A stretch of 64,000 nt of DNA, taken from contig CAYZII010000004.1 in assembly GCA_964478415.1 (NCBI GenBank), forward strand, positions 1 through 64,000, given 5' to 3'. This document shows, in pieces, positions 16,466 through 25,580 of the stretch. A program made the position numbers and the translations under genes. Numbering within the stretch: position 1 is the stretch's first letter; the number at the start of each line of letters is the position of its first letter. The notes beneath the pieces were generated by a model. That model saw only the letters and a list, made by a program, of their open reading frames with translations, searched no databases and had not been told where the DNA came from. This DNA is from Sulfuricystis sp964478415. Lineage in GTDB: Bacteria; Pseudomonadota; Gammaproteobacteria; Burkholderiales; Rhodocyclaceae.

Positions 16466-17962
16466 ATGACTGAGATTGCACACGCACAGGATGACAACCA
16501 CATCATCGCCGAACGCCGCGAGAAGCTGAAAGCCTGGCGCGCTACCGGCCGCGCCTATCCGAACGACTTCCGGCGCGAGAATACCGCCGAGAAGCTCGAC
16601 GAGCTCTACGGCGAAAAAAGCAAGGAAGAGCTCGCAGCCACGCCGATCGAGGTCAGGGTCGCCGGCCGCATCATGTTGAAGCGCGTGATGGGCAAAGCGA
16701 GCTTTATCACGGTCCAGGATCTCTCCGGCCGCATCCAGTTCTATGTGACACGAGACAATGTCGGCGAAGCCGTCTACGAAGATTTCAAGAAGTGGGACTT
16801 GGGCGACATCGTTGGCGCGATCGGCACGCTGATGAAGACCAAGACCGGCGAACTCACCGTGCAATGCAGCGAGATCCGTCTGCTCGCCAAATGCCTGCGC
16901 CCACTGCCGGAAAAATTCCACGGCCTGACCGACATCGAGCAGAAGTACCGCCAGCGCTATCTGGACCTGATCACCAGCGAGGCGACGCGCTTCACCTTCG
17001 TGGCCCGCAGCCGCATGATCGCCTCGATCCGCCATTACATGGTGCATCACGGTTTTCTCGAAGTGGAAACGCCGATGATGCATCCGATCCCGGGCGGCGC
17101 CGCGGCGAAGCCATTCGTCACCCACCACAACGCACTCGACATGGATCTGTTCCTGCGCATCGCGCCGGAGCTGTATCTGAAACGCCTCGTCGTCGGCGGC
17201 TTCGAGAAGGTGTTCGAGATCAACCGCAACTTCCGTAACGAAGGCCTCTCGCCGCGCCACAACCCGGAATTCACGATGATGGAGTTTTATGAAGCCTATG
17301 CGGACTACCGGACGTTGATGGATTTCACCGAAGGGCTGCTCCGCCATGCGGCGCGCGAGGCGCTCGGCACCGAGGTGTTCGAATACCAGGGGCGCACGCT
17401 CGATCTGTCCAAACCGTTCCGCCGCATGACGATCGTCGAGGCGATCCACGCCTATCATCCCGGTTACAGCCTGACGATGCTCAATGATGCCGGCTGGCTC
17501 AGACACAAGCTCGCCGACCTCGGTGTCGAGGTCAAACCCAATGCGGGCCTGGGCACCTTGCAGATGCAGCTCTTCGAGGAAACCACCGAGGCCGAGCTGT
17601 GGGAGCCTACTTACATCATCGACTACCCGACCGAGGTTTCACCGCTCGCGCGCCGTTCCGACACGAATCCGGACATCACCGAACGCTTCGAGCTCTACAT
17701 CGTCGGTCGCGAGATCGCCAATGGCTTTTCCGAACTGAACGATCCGGAAGACCAGGCGGCACGCTTCCTCGAACAGGCGAAGGCGAAGGAAGCCGGTGAC
17801 GAAGAGGCGATGTATTTCGACGCCGATTACATTCGTGCGCTCGAATACGGCCTGCCTCCCACCGGCGGCTGCGGCATCGGCATCGACCGGTTGGTGATGC
17901 TGCTGACGAACAGCCCGAGCATCCGCGACGTGATCCTGTTCCCGCAAATGCGCCCTGAATGA
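16466..17962 (+). CDS. lysS: Lysine--tRNA ligase, class II
   Basis: Class IIb aminoacyl-tRNA synthetase of 498 residues that charges tRNA-Lys. It has an N-terminal OB-fold anticodon-binding domain (about residues 60-150, VAGRIMLKRVMGKASF) and a catalytic domain. Motif 2 is FRNEGLSPRHNPEFTMMEFY and motif 3 includes GIGIDRLVMLLT. Length and ends are normal. The mnmC start overlaps its stop by four bases, so the two are probably translated together. Confidence 0.97.
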   Translation: MTEIAHAQDDNHIIAERREKLKAWRATGRAYPNDFRRENTAEKLDELYGEKSKEELAATPIEVRVAGRIMLKRVMGKASFITVQDLSGRIQFYVTRDNVGEAVYEDFKKWDLGDIVGAIGTLMKTKTGELTVQCSEIRLLAKCLRPLPEKFHGLTDIEQKYRQRYLDLITSEATRFTFVARSRMIASIRHYMVHHGFLEVETPMMHPIPGGAAAKPFVTHHNALDMDLFLRIAPELYLKRLVVGGFEKVFEINRNFRNEGLSPRHNPEFTMMEFYEAYADYRTLMDFTEGLLRHAAREALGTEVFEYQGRTLDLSKPFRRMTIVEAIHAYHPGYSLTMLNDAGWLRHKLADLGVEVKPNAGLGTLQMQLFEETTEAELWEPTYIIDYPTEVSPLARRSDTNPDITERFELYIVGREIANGFSELNDPEDQAARFLEQAKAKEAGDEEAMYFDADYIRALEYGLPPTGGCGIGIDRLVMLLTNSPSIRDVILFPQMRPE

Positions 17963-19854
17963 CCCGCGAGGTCCTCGTTCCCGCCGAACTGACCTTCGAC
18001 GGGAATGGCGTGCCCTATTCCACCGCTTACGGTGATGTCTATCACTCCACGAGCGGTGGACTCGAACAGGCGCGTCAGGTCTTCCTCGCCGGCAATGACC
18101 TGCCAAGGCGTTGGCAGAAGCGCGATTTCGCGCTCCTAGAAACCGGTTTCGGCCTCGGCCTCAACTTCCTCGCCACCTGGCAGGCGTGGCTGAAGACGCC
18201 GGGGCAGCGGCTGCATTACGTCGCGATCGAGCGCCACCCGTTTCGCCTCACGGATCTCGTGCGGCTGCATGAACGTTACAGTGAGCTCGCACCGCTGGCT
18301 GTTCGTCTACAAGCCGTCTGGCCGAGCCTGATCCCCGGCTTTCACCGGCTGCATTTCGGCAGCATGACGCTGACGCTGGTTTTCGGCAGCATCGAAAGGG
18401 TGCTCGGCGACATCGCCGGCCGTTTCGACGCCTTCTATCTCGACGGGTTCTCGCCGGCGAAAAACCCGCAGATGTGGTCGACAGAAGTCTGCGACAACCT
18501 GGCCTGGCTGGCGGCGCCACGGGCGACGCTCGCCACCTGGTGCGTCGCCGGCGAAGTGCGTCGCAACTTGACTGCGGCTGGCTTTCGCGTCGAACGTCGG
18601 CCGGGCTTTGGCACCAAGCGCGAAATGCTCGTCGGCGAATTCACCGCTCAGGCCGACGGTGCCGTTCCACCAGCGCCGAGTTTCGGCGACAAACGCATCG
18701 CGGTAATCGGCGCCGGCATCGCCGGGCTTGCCTGTGCCGAGCGGCTGGCCGCACGCGGCTGTCACGTGACCCTGTTCGAACGGCGCGGGGGCATCGCCCA
18801 AGAAACCTCCGGCAATCACCAGGCAATCCTGCTACCCGCCCTGGCTGCCGATACCACCCGGCTGTCGAGGCTCAACCAGGTCGCTTTTCTTTACGCATTG
18901 CGGCAGCTCGTAGACTTGTGCAATGCCGGTCTGCCAGTGGAAAGCCATCTGTGCGGTGTTTTCCAGATCGCCCGGGACGACGCGCATGCACGAAAACAGG
19001 CGACGATCGTCGAGGAACAGCGCCTGCCGGACGATTTCGTGCAGTTTCTCGACATCGAGAAAGCCAGCGAGCGGGTCGGTGTCCGCGTCGCGGGTCCCGG
19101 CTGGTGGTTTCCCCGCGCAGGCTGGGTCTCACCCGCCTCTTTCGCCGCCGCGTTGCTGGCGCAGGCTAGAGCGAACGTCGAGCTGTGCCTGGACACCGAG
19201 GTCTGCGCACTCGAACCGTGCGATGCCGGCTGGCGGCTCCTCGATACGAACGCATATCCACTCTGGGAAGGCGCCGCGGTGATCCTCGCCAATGCGCATG
19301 GCATCACGCATGTTGCCCAGGCCAGCCATCTGCCGATCCTCTGTTTCCGTGGTCAGACCAGTCATTTGCCGGCCAGCGAGCTACCCGCCGTCCCGCATTG
19401 CGTAATCTGCCGGGAAGGCTATCTCGCTCCGCCGCATCGGGGCATCGCCAGCCTCGGTGCGAGCTTCAAACGCAGCCGCGAGCTGGCGCCTTCGCTCGAC
19501 GAGCATGCCGCGAATCTCGCCCGCCTTTATGCGATGTTGCCGGAATGGACGGGGCGCTTTTCCGCCGAGCGGCTCACAGGCCGTGTCGGTCTGCGGCCGG
19601 TGTCACCGGACAAATTGCCTTTGGCTGGGGCGCTCCCTTTGGCGAACTGCGATCCGCGCCCGCTCGCACATGTCGAATGGCCGCGCTGGCCGGGGCTGTT
19701 CGTCGCCACCGGCTATGGCGCACGCGGCTTCGTCTGGGCGCCACTGATGGGCGAGCTCATTGCGAGCAAGATTTGCGGCGAGCCCTTGCCAATCGGCCAT
19801 GAGCTCGATGCCGCGATCGATCCGGCCCGTTTCGTCTGGCGGGGGAAAATGTAA
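17959..19854 (+). CDS. mnmC: Bifunctional tRNA (mnm5s2U34) methyltransferase / FAD oxidoreductase
   Basis: Fusion enzyme of 631 residues that completes the mnm5s2U wobble modification of tRNA. The N-terminal MnmD methyltransferase (about residues 1-230) shows LLETGFGLGLNFLATW for SAM binding and FDAFYLDGFSPAKNP. The C-terminal oxidoreductase (about 245-631) begins with the FAD fingerprint IAVIGAGIAGLACAERL. It removes the carboxymethyl group before methylation. The linker joining the two domains carries a copy of the dispersed repeat, read as GAVPPAPSFGD. It overlaps lysS by four bases. Confidence 0.95.
   Translation: MTREVLVPAELTFDGNGVPYSTAYGDVYHSTSGGLEQARQVFLAGNDLPRRWQKRDFALLETGFGLGLNFLATWQAWLKTPGQRLHYVAIERHPFRLTDLVRLHERYSELAPLAVRLQAVWPSLIPGFHRLHFGSMTLTLVFGSIERVLGDIAGRFDAFYLDGFSPAKNPQMWSTEVCDNLAWLAAPRATLATWCVAGEVRRNLTAAGFRVERRPGFGTKREMLVGEFTAQADGAVPPAPSFGDKRIAVIGAGIAGLACAERLAARGCHVTLFERRGGIAQETSGNHQAILLPALAADTTRLSRLNQVAFLYALRQLVDLCNAGLPVESHLCGVFQIARDDAHARKQATIVEEQRLPDDFVQFLDIEKASERVGVRVAGPGWWFPRAGWVSPASFAAALLAQARANVELCLDTEVCALEPCDAGWRLLDTNAYPLWEGAAVILANAHGITHVAQASHLPILCFRGQTSHLPASELPAVPHCVICREGYLAPPHRGIASLGASFKRSRELAPSLDEHAANLARLYAMLPEWTGRFSAERLTGRVGLRPVSPDKLPLAGALPLANCDPRPLAHVEWPRWPGLFVATGYGARGFVWAPLMGELIASKICGEPLPIGHELDAAIDPARFVWRGKM
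18658..18685 (+). repeat. Dispersed repeat, copy 6 (inside mnmC)
   Basis: All 28 positions can be aligned to the consensus, with one change in the core (CACC for CGCC). It sits exactly at the junction between the methyltransferase and oxidoreductase domains and encodes GAVPPAPSF. Confidence 0.8.
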
Positions 19855-19932
19855 CCATCTGTTGCACGTGTCCCACACCGGTCACGGTTCGGCGTTATTC
19901 TTGTCAATTGTAACGAGCCGAGGAGGAAATCC

Positions 19933-20658
19933 ATGAACACTTCCACTCCCAATATGCCCGCCAAATCCCGTCTTCACCCACTCGTCGCGGTTGCCGCGAT
20001 CTCGGTGACGGCCTTCTCACTGTTCGGCATTGCCGCGATCAACGGTTGGCTTCCCAGTGGCAAAGCCACGTCGGGTGATACCGCCGCCGTCACTACTGCC
20101 GCTGCGCCGCCCGCCGAGGTGAAGCCACAAACTCTGCCAGAGGCCACCAAAACCCCAACCGCCCCCACCGAGACAGCCCCGCTCCAAGAATCCAGCCCGC
20201 CGAAACCGGTCGTGAAGGCAGCCCCGAAGCCGGCATCGAAACCGGCGGCCAAACCGGCGCCGGTCGAGATCGCCCAGGCGCCAGTCGCCCAGGCACCCGT
20301 TGCACCGGTCACCGCGCCGCCCGTCTGCAGCCATTGCGGCGTGATCCACGACATCCGGGAAATCACGCAGCCGGGTGAGGCCACCGGGTTGGGCGCAGTC
20401 GCCGGTGGTGTGATCGGGGGTCTGCTGGGCAGCCAGATCGGGGGCGGCACTGGCAAGAAACTGGCCACCGTGGCCGGCGTGGCGGGTGGCGCCTATGCGG
20501 GTCACCAGATCGAGAAATCGCAGCGCAAGACCACACGCTATGAAGTCATCGTGCGCATGAACGATGGCAGCCTGCGCACGGTCATGATGGACAGCGTAGC
20601 CGGCTGGCAGGTCGGCGAGCGCGTGCGTATCGAAAACGGCCTGCTGGTGCGCGACTAA
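19933..20658 (+). CDS. Glycine-zipper 2TM domain membrane protein
   Basis: Protein of 241 residues. An N-terminal hydrophobic segment (about residues 17-40) is followed by a long alanine/proline/lysine-rich linker (about 45-130) that can span periplasm or cell wall. A glycine-zipper domain (about 150-200, GLGAVAGGVIGGLLGSQIGGG and AGGAYAGHQIEK) and a small beta domain complete it. Such domains occur in SlyB and 17-kDa surface antigen relatives. It lacks a lipobox, so a membrane-anchored form is more likely than a lipoprotein. A strong GAGGAGGA ribosome site precedes the ATG. It converges with gltX and their stop codons overlap. Confidence 0.8.
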   Translation: MNTSTPNMPAKSRLHPLVAVAAISVTAFSLFGIAAINGWLPSGKATSGDTAAVTTAAAPPAEVKPQTLPEATKTPTAPTETAPLQESSPPKPVVKAAPKPASKPAAKPAPVEIAQAPVAQAPVAPVTAPPVCSHCGVIHDIREITQPGEATGLGAVAGGVIGGLLGSQIGGGTGKKLATVAGVAGGAYAGHQIEKSQRKTTRYEVIVRMNDGSLRTVMMDSVAGWQVGERVRIENGLLVRD

Positions 20659-22049
20659 CCCAAGATCGCATCCAACCGCCTGAGCACTTCCTCCCGTCCC
20701 ATCACCGCCAGCACGCGGTCGATGGCCGGGCTTTGTGTCTGGCCGATCAGCGCGACGCGCAACGGAATTGCCACTTGTGGCATCTTCAGCCCGGTGGCGG
20801 AGAGCGTTTCTTTCAGGGCCCGTGACAACGCTTCCGGCACAAACTCGGCGCTGACAAGACGGCAGCGCAGATCGCGCAACGCGGCTTTCGCCGCATCGGT
20901 CAGATGCTGCGCCGCCAGTTCGGCCAGCGGATGGGGCGCGACATAGAATGGATGCGCCGCATCGGCAAGCTCATTCAAATTCGTCACCCGATCCTTGTAT
21001 AGCGCGGCGATCGCGGCTGGATCGGGAACGTCTCCCGCCGTGACACCCTCGCGGGCCAGGCGGCGGCGGATTTCCTTACCCAAGCGAGCATCATCGGCCT
21101 GTTTCAGGTAATGGGCATTCAGCCAGTTGAGCTTCTCGGTATTGAACTGAGCAGCCGACTTAGTGATGTGATCGAGATCGAACCACTCGATGAACTGCTC
21201 GATGCTGAAGATCTCGTCATCCCCATGTGACCAGCCCAGCCGCGCCAGATAATTCAGCACCGCCTCTGGCAGGTAGCCATCCTCGTCGTACTGCATCACC
21301 GAAACCGCGCCGTGACGCTTCGAGAGCTTGGTGCCATCAGGACCGAGGATCATCGACAGATGGCCATAGCGCGGCAGCGGCGCGCCGAGTGCCTGCAACA
21401 GATTGATTTGGCGTGGCGTGTTATTGACATGATCATCGCCGCGCAGCACATGGGTGATTTTCATGTCCCAGTCATCGACGACGACGCAGAAGTTGTAGGT
21501 TGGCGTGCCATCGGCGCGCGCGATGATGAAGTCATCGAGTTCGGCATTGGCGAACTCGATGCGTCCCTTGACCAGGTCATCCCAGGCGACGATACCCTCG
21601 AGCGGGTTCTTGAAGCGCACCACCGGCTTGACACCCGGCGGAGGCGGCGGCAATGTCTTGCCGGGTTCGGGACGCCAGCGTCCGTCGTAACGCGGCTTCT
21701 CCTTGCGGGCTTCCTGCGCGGCACGCAAGGCATCGAGCTCTTCCTTGCTCATATAGCAATAGTAGGCCGTGCCCGCTGCGAGCATCTGCTGGATCACCTC
21801 CTGGTAACGTGCCATGCGTCGGGTCTGGTAATACGGCCCTTCGTCATAGTCGAGACCCAGCCAGTGCATGCCGTCGAGGATAGCCTGCACGGCTTCCGGC
21901 GTGGAACGCTCGAGATCGGTATCCTCGATACGCAGGATGAACTGCCCGCGATGATGGCGCGCATACGCCCAGGCGAACAGCGCGGTGCGCGCGCCGCCGA
22001 TGTGCAGATAGCCGGTGGGACTGGGAGCGAAACGGGTACGGACGGTCAT
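20655..22049 (-). CDS. gltX: Glutamate--tRNA ligase
   Basis: Class I synthetase of 464 residues that charges tRNA-Glu. The HIGH motif is in FAPSPTGYLHIGGARTALF at residues 7-25 and the second signature is GTKLSKRHGAVSV near residue 250. The C-terminal anticodon-binding domain is complete. The ATG start gives MTVRTRFAPSPTG, as usual. It converges on the glycine-zipper gene with a four-base overlap. Confidence 0.96.
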   Translation of the reverse strand: MTVRTRFAPSPTGYLHIGGARTALFAWAYARHHRGQFILRIEDTDLERSTPEAVQAILDGMHWLGLDYDEGPYYQTRRMARYQEVIQQMLAAGTAYYCYMSKEELDALRAAQEARKEKPRYDGRWRPEPGKTLPPPPPGVKPVVRFKNPLEGIVAWDDLVKGRIEFANAELDDFIIARADGTPTYNFCVVVDDWDMKITHVLRGDDHVNNTPRQINLLQALGAPLPRYGHLSMILGPDGTKLSKRHGAVSVMQYDEDGYLPEAVLNYLARLGWSHGDDEIFSIEQFIEWFDLDHITKSAAQFNTEKLNWLNAHYLKQADDARLGKEIRRRLAREGVTAGDVPDPAAIAALYKDRVTNLNELADAAHPFYVAPHPLAELAAQHLTDAAKAALRDLRCRLVSAEFVPEALSRALKETLSATGLKMPQVAIPLRVALIGQTQSPAIDRVLAVMGREEVLRRLDAILG

Positions 22050-22108
22050 CGAATAGATTGCCAGACAAACCGCGCTCGGCGGCGGGGCCGGAATGTTAGC
22101 ATGCGGCC

Positions 22109-23326
22109 ATGCAACACCAACAGTCGCGTTTCCCTGCCTTCCAGTTCCGCAACTTTCGTCTGTTTTTCGCCGGCCAGCTGGTCTCGCTGATCGGCACCTG
22201 GATGCAGCAGATCGCCACGACCTGGCTCGCCTACCGGCTCACCGATTCGACCGTGATGCTCGGTCTGGTCGGCTTCTCCAGCCAGTTGCCGATCCTGTTG
22301 TTCGCGATTCCCGCCGGCGTCTGGAACGACCGTCTCGACCGCCGGTTCCTGCTGTTGATCACCCAGTCCCTAGCGCTGCTGCAAGCCCTGTTGCTCGCCG
22401 TGCTGACCCTCACGGGAGCGATCGGGCCGGTGCCGCTCCTCCTGCTGGCCTTCCTGCTCGGCTGCATCAACGCACTGGATCTGCCGGCGCGGCAGGCTTT
22501 CATCGCGCAACTCGTTCCCGACCGGCAAGCCCTGCCGAATGCGATCGGTCTCAACTCCTTCCTGATGAATGGTTCACGCTTCGTTGGGCCGGCGCTCGCT
22601 GGCCTCGTCGTCGCCGCCTGGGGAGAAGTAGCTTGTTTCCTGCTCAATGCACTGTCGTATCTCGCCGTGCTCATCGCGCTGGCGATGATCCGCACGCCCC
22701 AGCAGCTGGCGACACGACGGCAATCGGCCTGGGATGCGTTGCGTGAAGGCCTTTCCTATGTGCGCCAGCATCCGCGCATCCACCGCACCCTGCTGCTGGT
22801 AGCCAGCTTCAGTTTCTTCGTCACACCCTATGTGGTGATGATGCCGGTCTATGCACGCGATCTGTTCCACGGCAACGCCAGCACCTATGGTCTCCTAATC
22901 AGCAGTGCCGGTGCGGGTTCGCTGTGTGCGGCGCTCTGGCTGGCCTGGCGCGGCGGCAGACGCCCCGGTGCGGGCTTGGATCGTCTGGTCGGTCACGCTG
23001 CCCTCTTCGGCGGGCTGATGCTGGCCGGTTTCGCCTATCAGCCCTCACTCGGTCCTGCCTATCCGCTGCTGATGATGCTGGGTTTTTCCGTCGTGACCAC
23101 CGCCGCCGGCAGCAACACGCTGATCCAGCTCGAAGTCGAGGAACGTTTCCGCGGCCGGGTGATGGCGATCTTCTCGACCGCATTTCTCGGCATCGCGCCA
23201 CTGGGCAGCCTGGCGGCGGGATTGTTCAGCGCACGCTTCGACGTGCGACCGACCCTGTTTTGCTGTGGCCTGCTGGCGTTCGCTGCCGCGCTGAGCTATC
23301 GCCGCTCGATGGCACGAAGCGGCTGA
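22109..23326 (+). CDS. MFS transporter, EntS/DUF894-like
   Basis: Major facilitator of 405 residues with about 12 hydrophobic segments. The N-terminus FRNFRLFFAGQLVSLIGTWMQQIA is characteristic of the EntS-like group (DUF894), which includes exporters of siderophores and drugs. Motif A appears as AGVWNDRLDRRFLL between helices 2 and 3. No biosynthetic genes are adjacent, so the substrate is unknown. It is divergent from gltX and convergent with the HU gene. Confidence 0.85.
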   Translation: MQHQQSRFPAFQFRNFRLFFAGQLVSLIGTWMQQIATTWLAYRLTDSTVMLGLVGFSSQLPILLFAIPAGVWNDRLDRRFLLLITQSLALLQALLLAVLTLTGAIGPVPLLLLAFLLGCINALDLPARQAFIAQLVPDRQALPNAIGLNSFLMNGSRFVGPALAGLVVAAWGEVACFLLNALSYLAVLIALAMIRTPQQLATRRQSAWDALREGLSYVRQHPRIHRTLLLVASFSFFVTPYVVMMPVYARDLFHGNASTYGLLISSAGAGSLCAALWLAWRGGRRPGAGLDRLVGHAALFGGLMLAGFAYQPSLGPAYPLLMMLGFSVVTTAAGSNTLIQLEVEERFRGRVMAIFSTAFLGIAPLGSLAAGLFSARFDVRPTLFCCGLLAFAAALSYRRSMARSG

Positions 23327-23330
23327 AAGA

Positions 23331-23356
23331 AAAAAGGCACGCCCGGGACGTGCCTC
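23331..23356 (-). terminator. Rho-independent terminator of the HU gene
   Basis: On the minus strand, 27 bases past the HU stop, AGGCACG (23349-23355) pairs with CGTGCCT (23335-23341) around a seven-base loop. The stem ends in six T residues. It is a textbook intrinsic terminator. In the plus orientation it also lies after the MFS gene. Confidence 0.85.
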
Positions 23357-23381
23357 TGATAGAACGATCTCTTTCGCGCGC

Positions 23382-23678
23382 TTACTTCTTGGCGGCTTTC
23401 TTCTTGCCCGCGACGGCAGCCTTGAAACCGGCGCCAGCAGTGAAACGCGGCACCGTGGTGGCAGCGATTTTCAGCTTTTCACCGGTCTTCGGATTGACGC
23501 CGGTGCGCGCGGCACGCTTGGCGGCCTTGAAGGTGCCAAAACCAACCAAAGTCACGGCATTGCCTTTCGCGACAGACTTGACGATGGCATCGATCGCTGC
23601 ATCCAGCGCCTTGGCGGCTGTGGCCTTGCTGATGTCAGCACCCTTGGCGACGACTTCGACGAGATCCCCCTTATTCAT
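23382..23678 (-). CDS. HU-family DNA-binding protein
   Basis: Nucleoid protein of 98 residues that bends DNA as a dimer. It has the start MNKGDLVEVVAKGADISKATA, the GFGTFKAAKRAARTGVNPKTGE beta arm and DNA-binding loop, and a lysine-rich tail AGKKKAAKK that is longer than in E. coli HU. Basic tails of this kind are common in betaproteobacterial HU. An intrinsic terminator follows. A sigma-70 promoter (below) lies upstream. Whether it is best called HupA or HupB cannot be told from sequence alone. Confidence 0.94.
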   Translation of the reverse strand: MNKGDLVEVVAKGADISKATAAKALDAAIDAIVKSVAKGNAVTLVGFGTFKAAKRAARTGVNPKTGEKLKIAATTVPRFTAGAGFKAAVAGKKKAAKK

Positions 23679-23998
23679 TTCAATCGCTCCTCAAGTTGGA
23701 TGTCCCAATTGCCGAAATGATTCTAACTGGATGACTGCCCCGGACGTCAAGGGGAATGCAAAGGTTTGCGGCATTATTTGAATTGGCTGTCGTGAAATGC
23801 ACACCCTGCCACCCGTAGCGTGGGGCATGACAACGGCTCTTCACGGAGCAGGAATACCTCGCTCGGTTGTGGAAGGGTCGGACCGGGAACACTTCAGACG
23901 ACGTTCAGCGTTGTCATCCACAGGCGCGGTGCTGTCGAAGGCTATAACGAAAACGAAAAAACCTTGGCGCGCGCTCAGTCCAGGAGGAGTCGAGTTTG
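23679..23998. other. Intergenic region between HU and a small membrane protein gene
   Basis: These 320 bases contain the HU promoter at the left and, at the right, the strong ribosome site (AGGAGGAG) of the 45-residue protein. I see no other gene, tRNA or repeat in the middle. A regulatory RNA cannot be excluded. Confidence 0.4.
23720..23750 (-). promoter_or_regulatory. Putative sigma-70 promoter of the HU gene
   Basis: On the minus strand TTGACG (23750-23745) and TAGAAT (23725-23720) are separated by 19 bases, slightly longer than ideal. The -10 box is 42 bases from the ATG. Confidence 0.5.
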
Positions 23999-24136
23999 AT
24001 GCTTTTCATCCTTTACTACATCATCGCCATCACGATTCTGGTGCTGCACTTCACCGGTTTTCTGGCGCGCCACAACCTCGAATGGCTGGTGCTGGTGCTT
24101 GCGGTGACCGTTTTTCCGGCGGTCATTTATCTGTAG
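23999..24136 (+). CDS. Small membrane protein of 45 residues
   Basis: A short open frame, ATG to TAG, preceded by AGGAGGAG eight bases upstream, a near-perfect ribosome site. The product is almost entirely hydrophobic. There are two likely membrane helices (about residues 2-20 and 28-45) around a short RHNLEW turn, and it ends VFPAVIYL. It overlaps the end of convergent thrC by 14 bases. I do not recognise the family. The length, composition and ribosome site argue that it is translated, but there is no proof. Confidence 0.6.
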   Translation: MLFILYYIIAITILVLHFTGFLARHNLEWLVLVLAVTVFPAVIYL

Positions 24137-25562
24137 CACAAACATTCTCGATCAATGCCTTGACGGCCGCCGTATCGGCATCGAGGACGATGACGTGCTG
24201 CGGCAGGTTTTCGAGGCCTTCCAGTTCTTTTGGCCGCATGGGCTCCTGCCCCAGTGCTTCCATGATCGTCTCGGCGAATTTCACTGGCTGCGCCGTCTCC
24301 AGCACGATCATCGGCACACCAGGAAGGGTGTGCTCACGCGCCACTTTGACTGCATCTGCGGTATGGGGATCGATCATCACCTGATAGCGTTCCCAGACGT
24401 CGCGAATCGTCGCCAGCCGGTCGGCATGCGTGCTCTTGCCGGAGACGAACCTGAAATCGGGCAGCCGGCTGATGAACGGCGTCGCCGAGAGATCGAAACC
24501 CTCCCCACCTTCCACTTTGCGCCAAAGCTCGCGCACTGCTTCGGAGTCGCGGCCGACCAGATCGAAGACGAAACGCTCGAAGTTCGATGCCTTCGAGATG
24601 TCCATCGAGGGGCTCGAGGTGACATGGGTCTCGCTGCTGCTGCGTGGCCGATAGCGCCCAGTCCTGAAGAATTCGTCGAGCACGTCGTTCTCGTTGGTGG
24701 CCAACACCAGACGCGCGATCGGCAGCCCCATCATGCGGGCGATGTGGCCGGCGCAGATGTTGCCGAAATTGCCCGAGGGCACAGCAAAAGCTACCTCTTC
24801 GTCATTCGACTGCGTCGCGGCGAAATACCCCTTGAAGTAATAGACGATCTGCGCCATCACGCGCGCCCAGTTGATCGAATTCACCGCACCGATGCGATAT
24901 TTCGCCTTGAAGGCGACGTCACTGGCGACTTCTTTGACGATGTCCTGGCAGTCGTCGAACATGCCGCGGATCGCGATGTTGATGATGTTTCCGTCCTGCA
25001 ATGAATACATCTGCGCACGCTGGAAGGCGCTCATCTTGCCGTGCGGCGAGAGCATGAAGACGCGCACATTCTTCTTGCCGCGCATCGCGTATTCGGCCGC
25101 GGAACCGGTATCACCCGAAGTAGCACCGAGGATGTTGAGCGTCTCGCCGCGTTTTTCCAGCACATACTCGAACAGGTTGCCGAGCATCTGCATCGCCATA
25201 TCCTTGAAGGCGAGCGTCGGGCCGTTCGACAGCTCCAGCAGGTGAAAACCCGCTTCCAGCGTGGTGAGGGGCGTGATTTCCGCGGCATCGCGGCCGGGAC
25301 GGCAATACTTGTAGTTGCGCGCGGTGTAGGTGCGATCGACGAGGGATTTCAGGTCACAGGCGGGAATGTCGTCGACGAACTTCAGAAAGATCTTCAGTGC
25401 CAGCGCCGGATAAGGCAGTTCGCGCCACTCGGCCAGCTCGTCAGCCGAAACCTGTGGGTAATGCTCGGGCAGATACAGGCCGCCATCGGGGGCCAGCCCA
25501 CCGAGCAGGATGTCGCAAAACGCGGCAGGAGCCGCTTCGCCACGCGTCGAGATGTATTTCAT
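24123..25562 (-). CDS. thrC: Threonine synthase
   Basis: PLP-dependent enzyme of 479 residues that converts O-phospho-homoserine to threonine. It starts MKYISTRGEAAP as in the proteobacterial long form. The PLP lysine is in TLAFKDMAMQMLGN near residue 115, and the phosphate-binding loop is GATSGDTGSAAEY. It belongs with hom and asd (elsewhere in the window) in the aspartate pathway. A membrane protein gene separates it from hom. Confidence 0.96.
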   Translation of the reverse strand: MKYISTRGEAAPAAFCDILLGGLAPDGGLYLPEHYPQVSADELAEWRELPYPALALKIFLKFVDDIPACDLKSLVDRTYTARNYKYCRPGRDAAEITPLTTLEAGFHLLELSNGPTLAFKDMAMQMLGNLFEYVLEKRGETLNILGATSGDTGSAAEYAMRGKKNVRVFMLSPHGKMSAFQRAQMYSLQDGNIINIAIRGMFDDCQDIVKEVASDVAFKAKYRIGAVNSINWARVMAQIVYYFKGYFAATQSNDEEVAFAVPSGNFGNICAGHIARMMGLPIARLVLATNENDVLDEFFRTGRYRPRSSSETHVTSSPSMDISKASNFERFVFDLVGRDSEAVRELWRKVEGGEGFDLSATPFISRLPDFRFVSGKSTHADRLATIRDVWERYQVMIDPHTADAVKVAREHTLPGVPMIVLETAQPVKFAETIMEALGQEPMRPKELEGLENLPQHVIVLDADTAAVKALIENVCATDK

Positions 25563-25580
25563 CGCTTTGCAGGAAAAAGG

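Noticed and set aside
16259..17506. A 415-codon open frame on the minus strand opposite vapC and lysS
   Set aside because: It is a shadow of lysS, with no start context or family motif.
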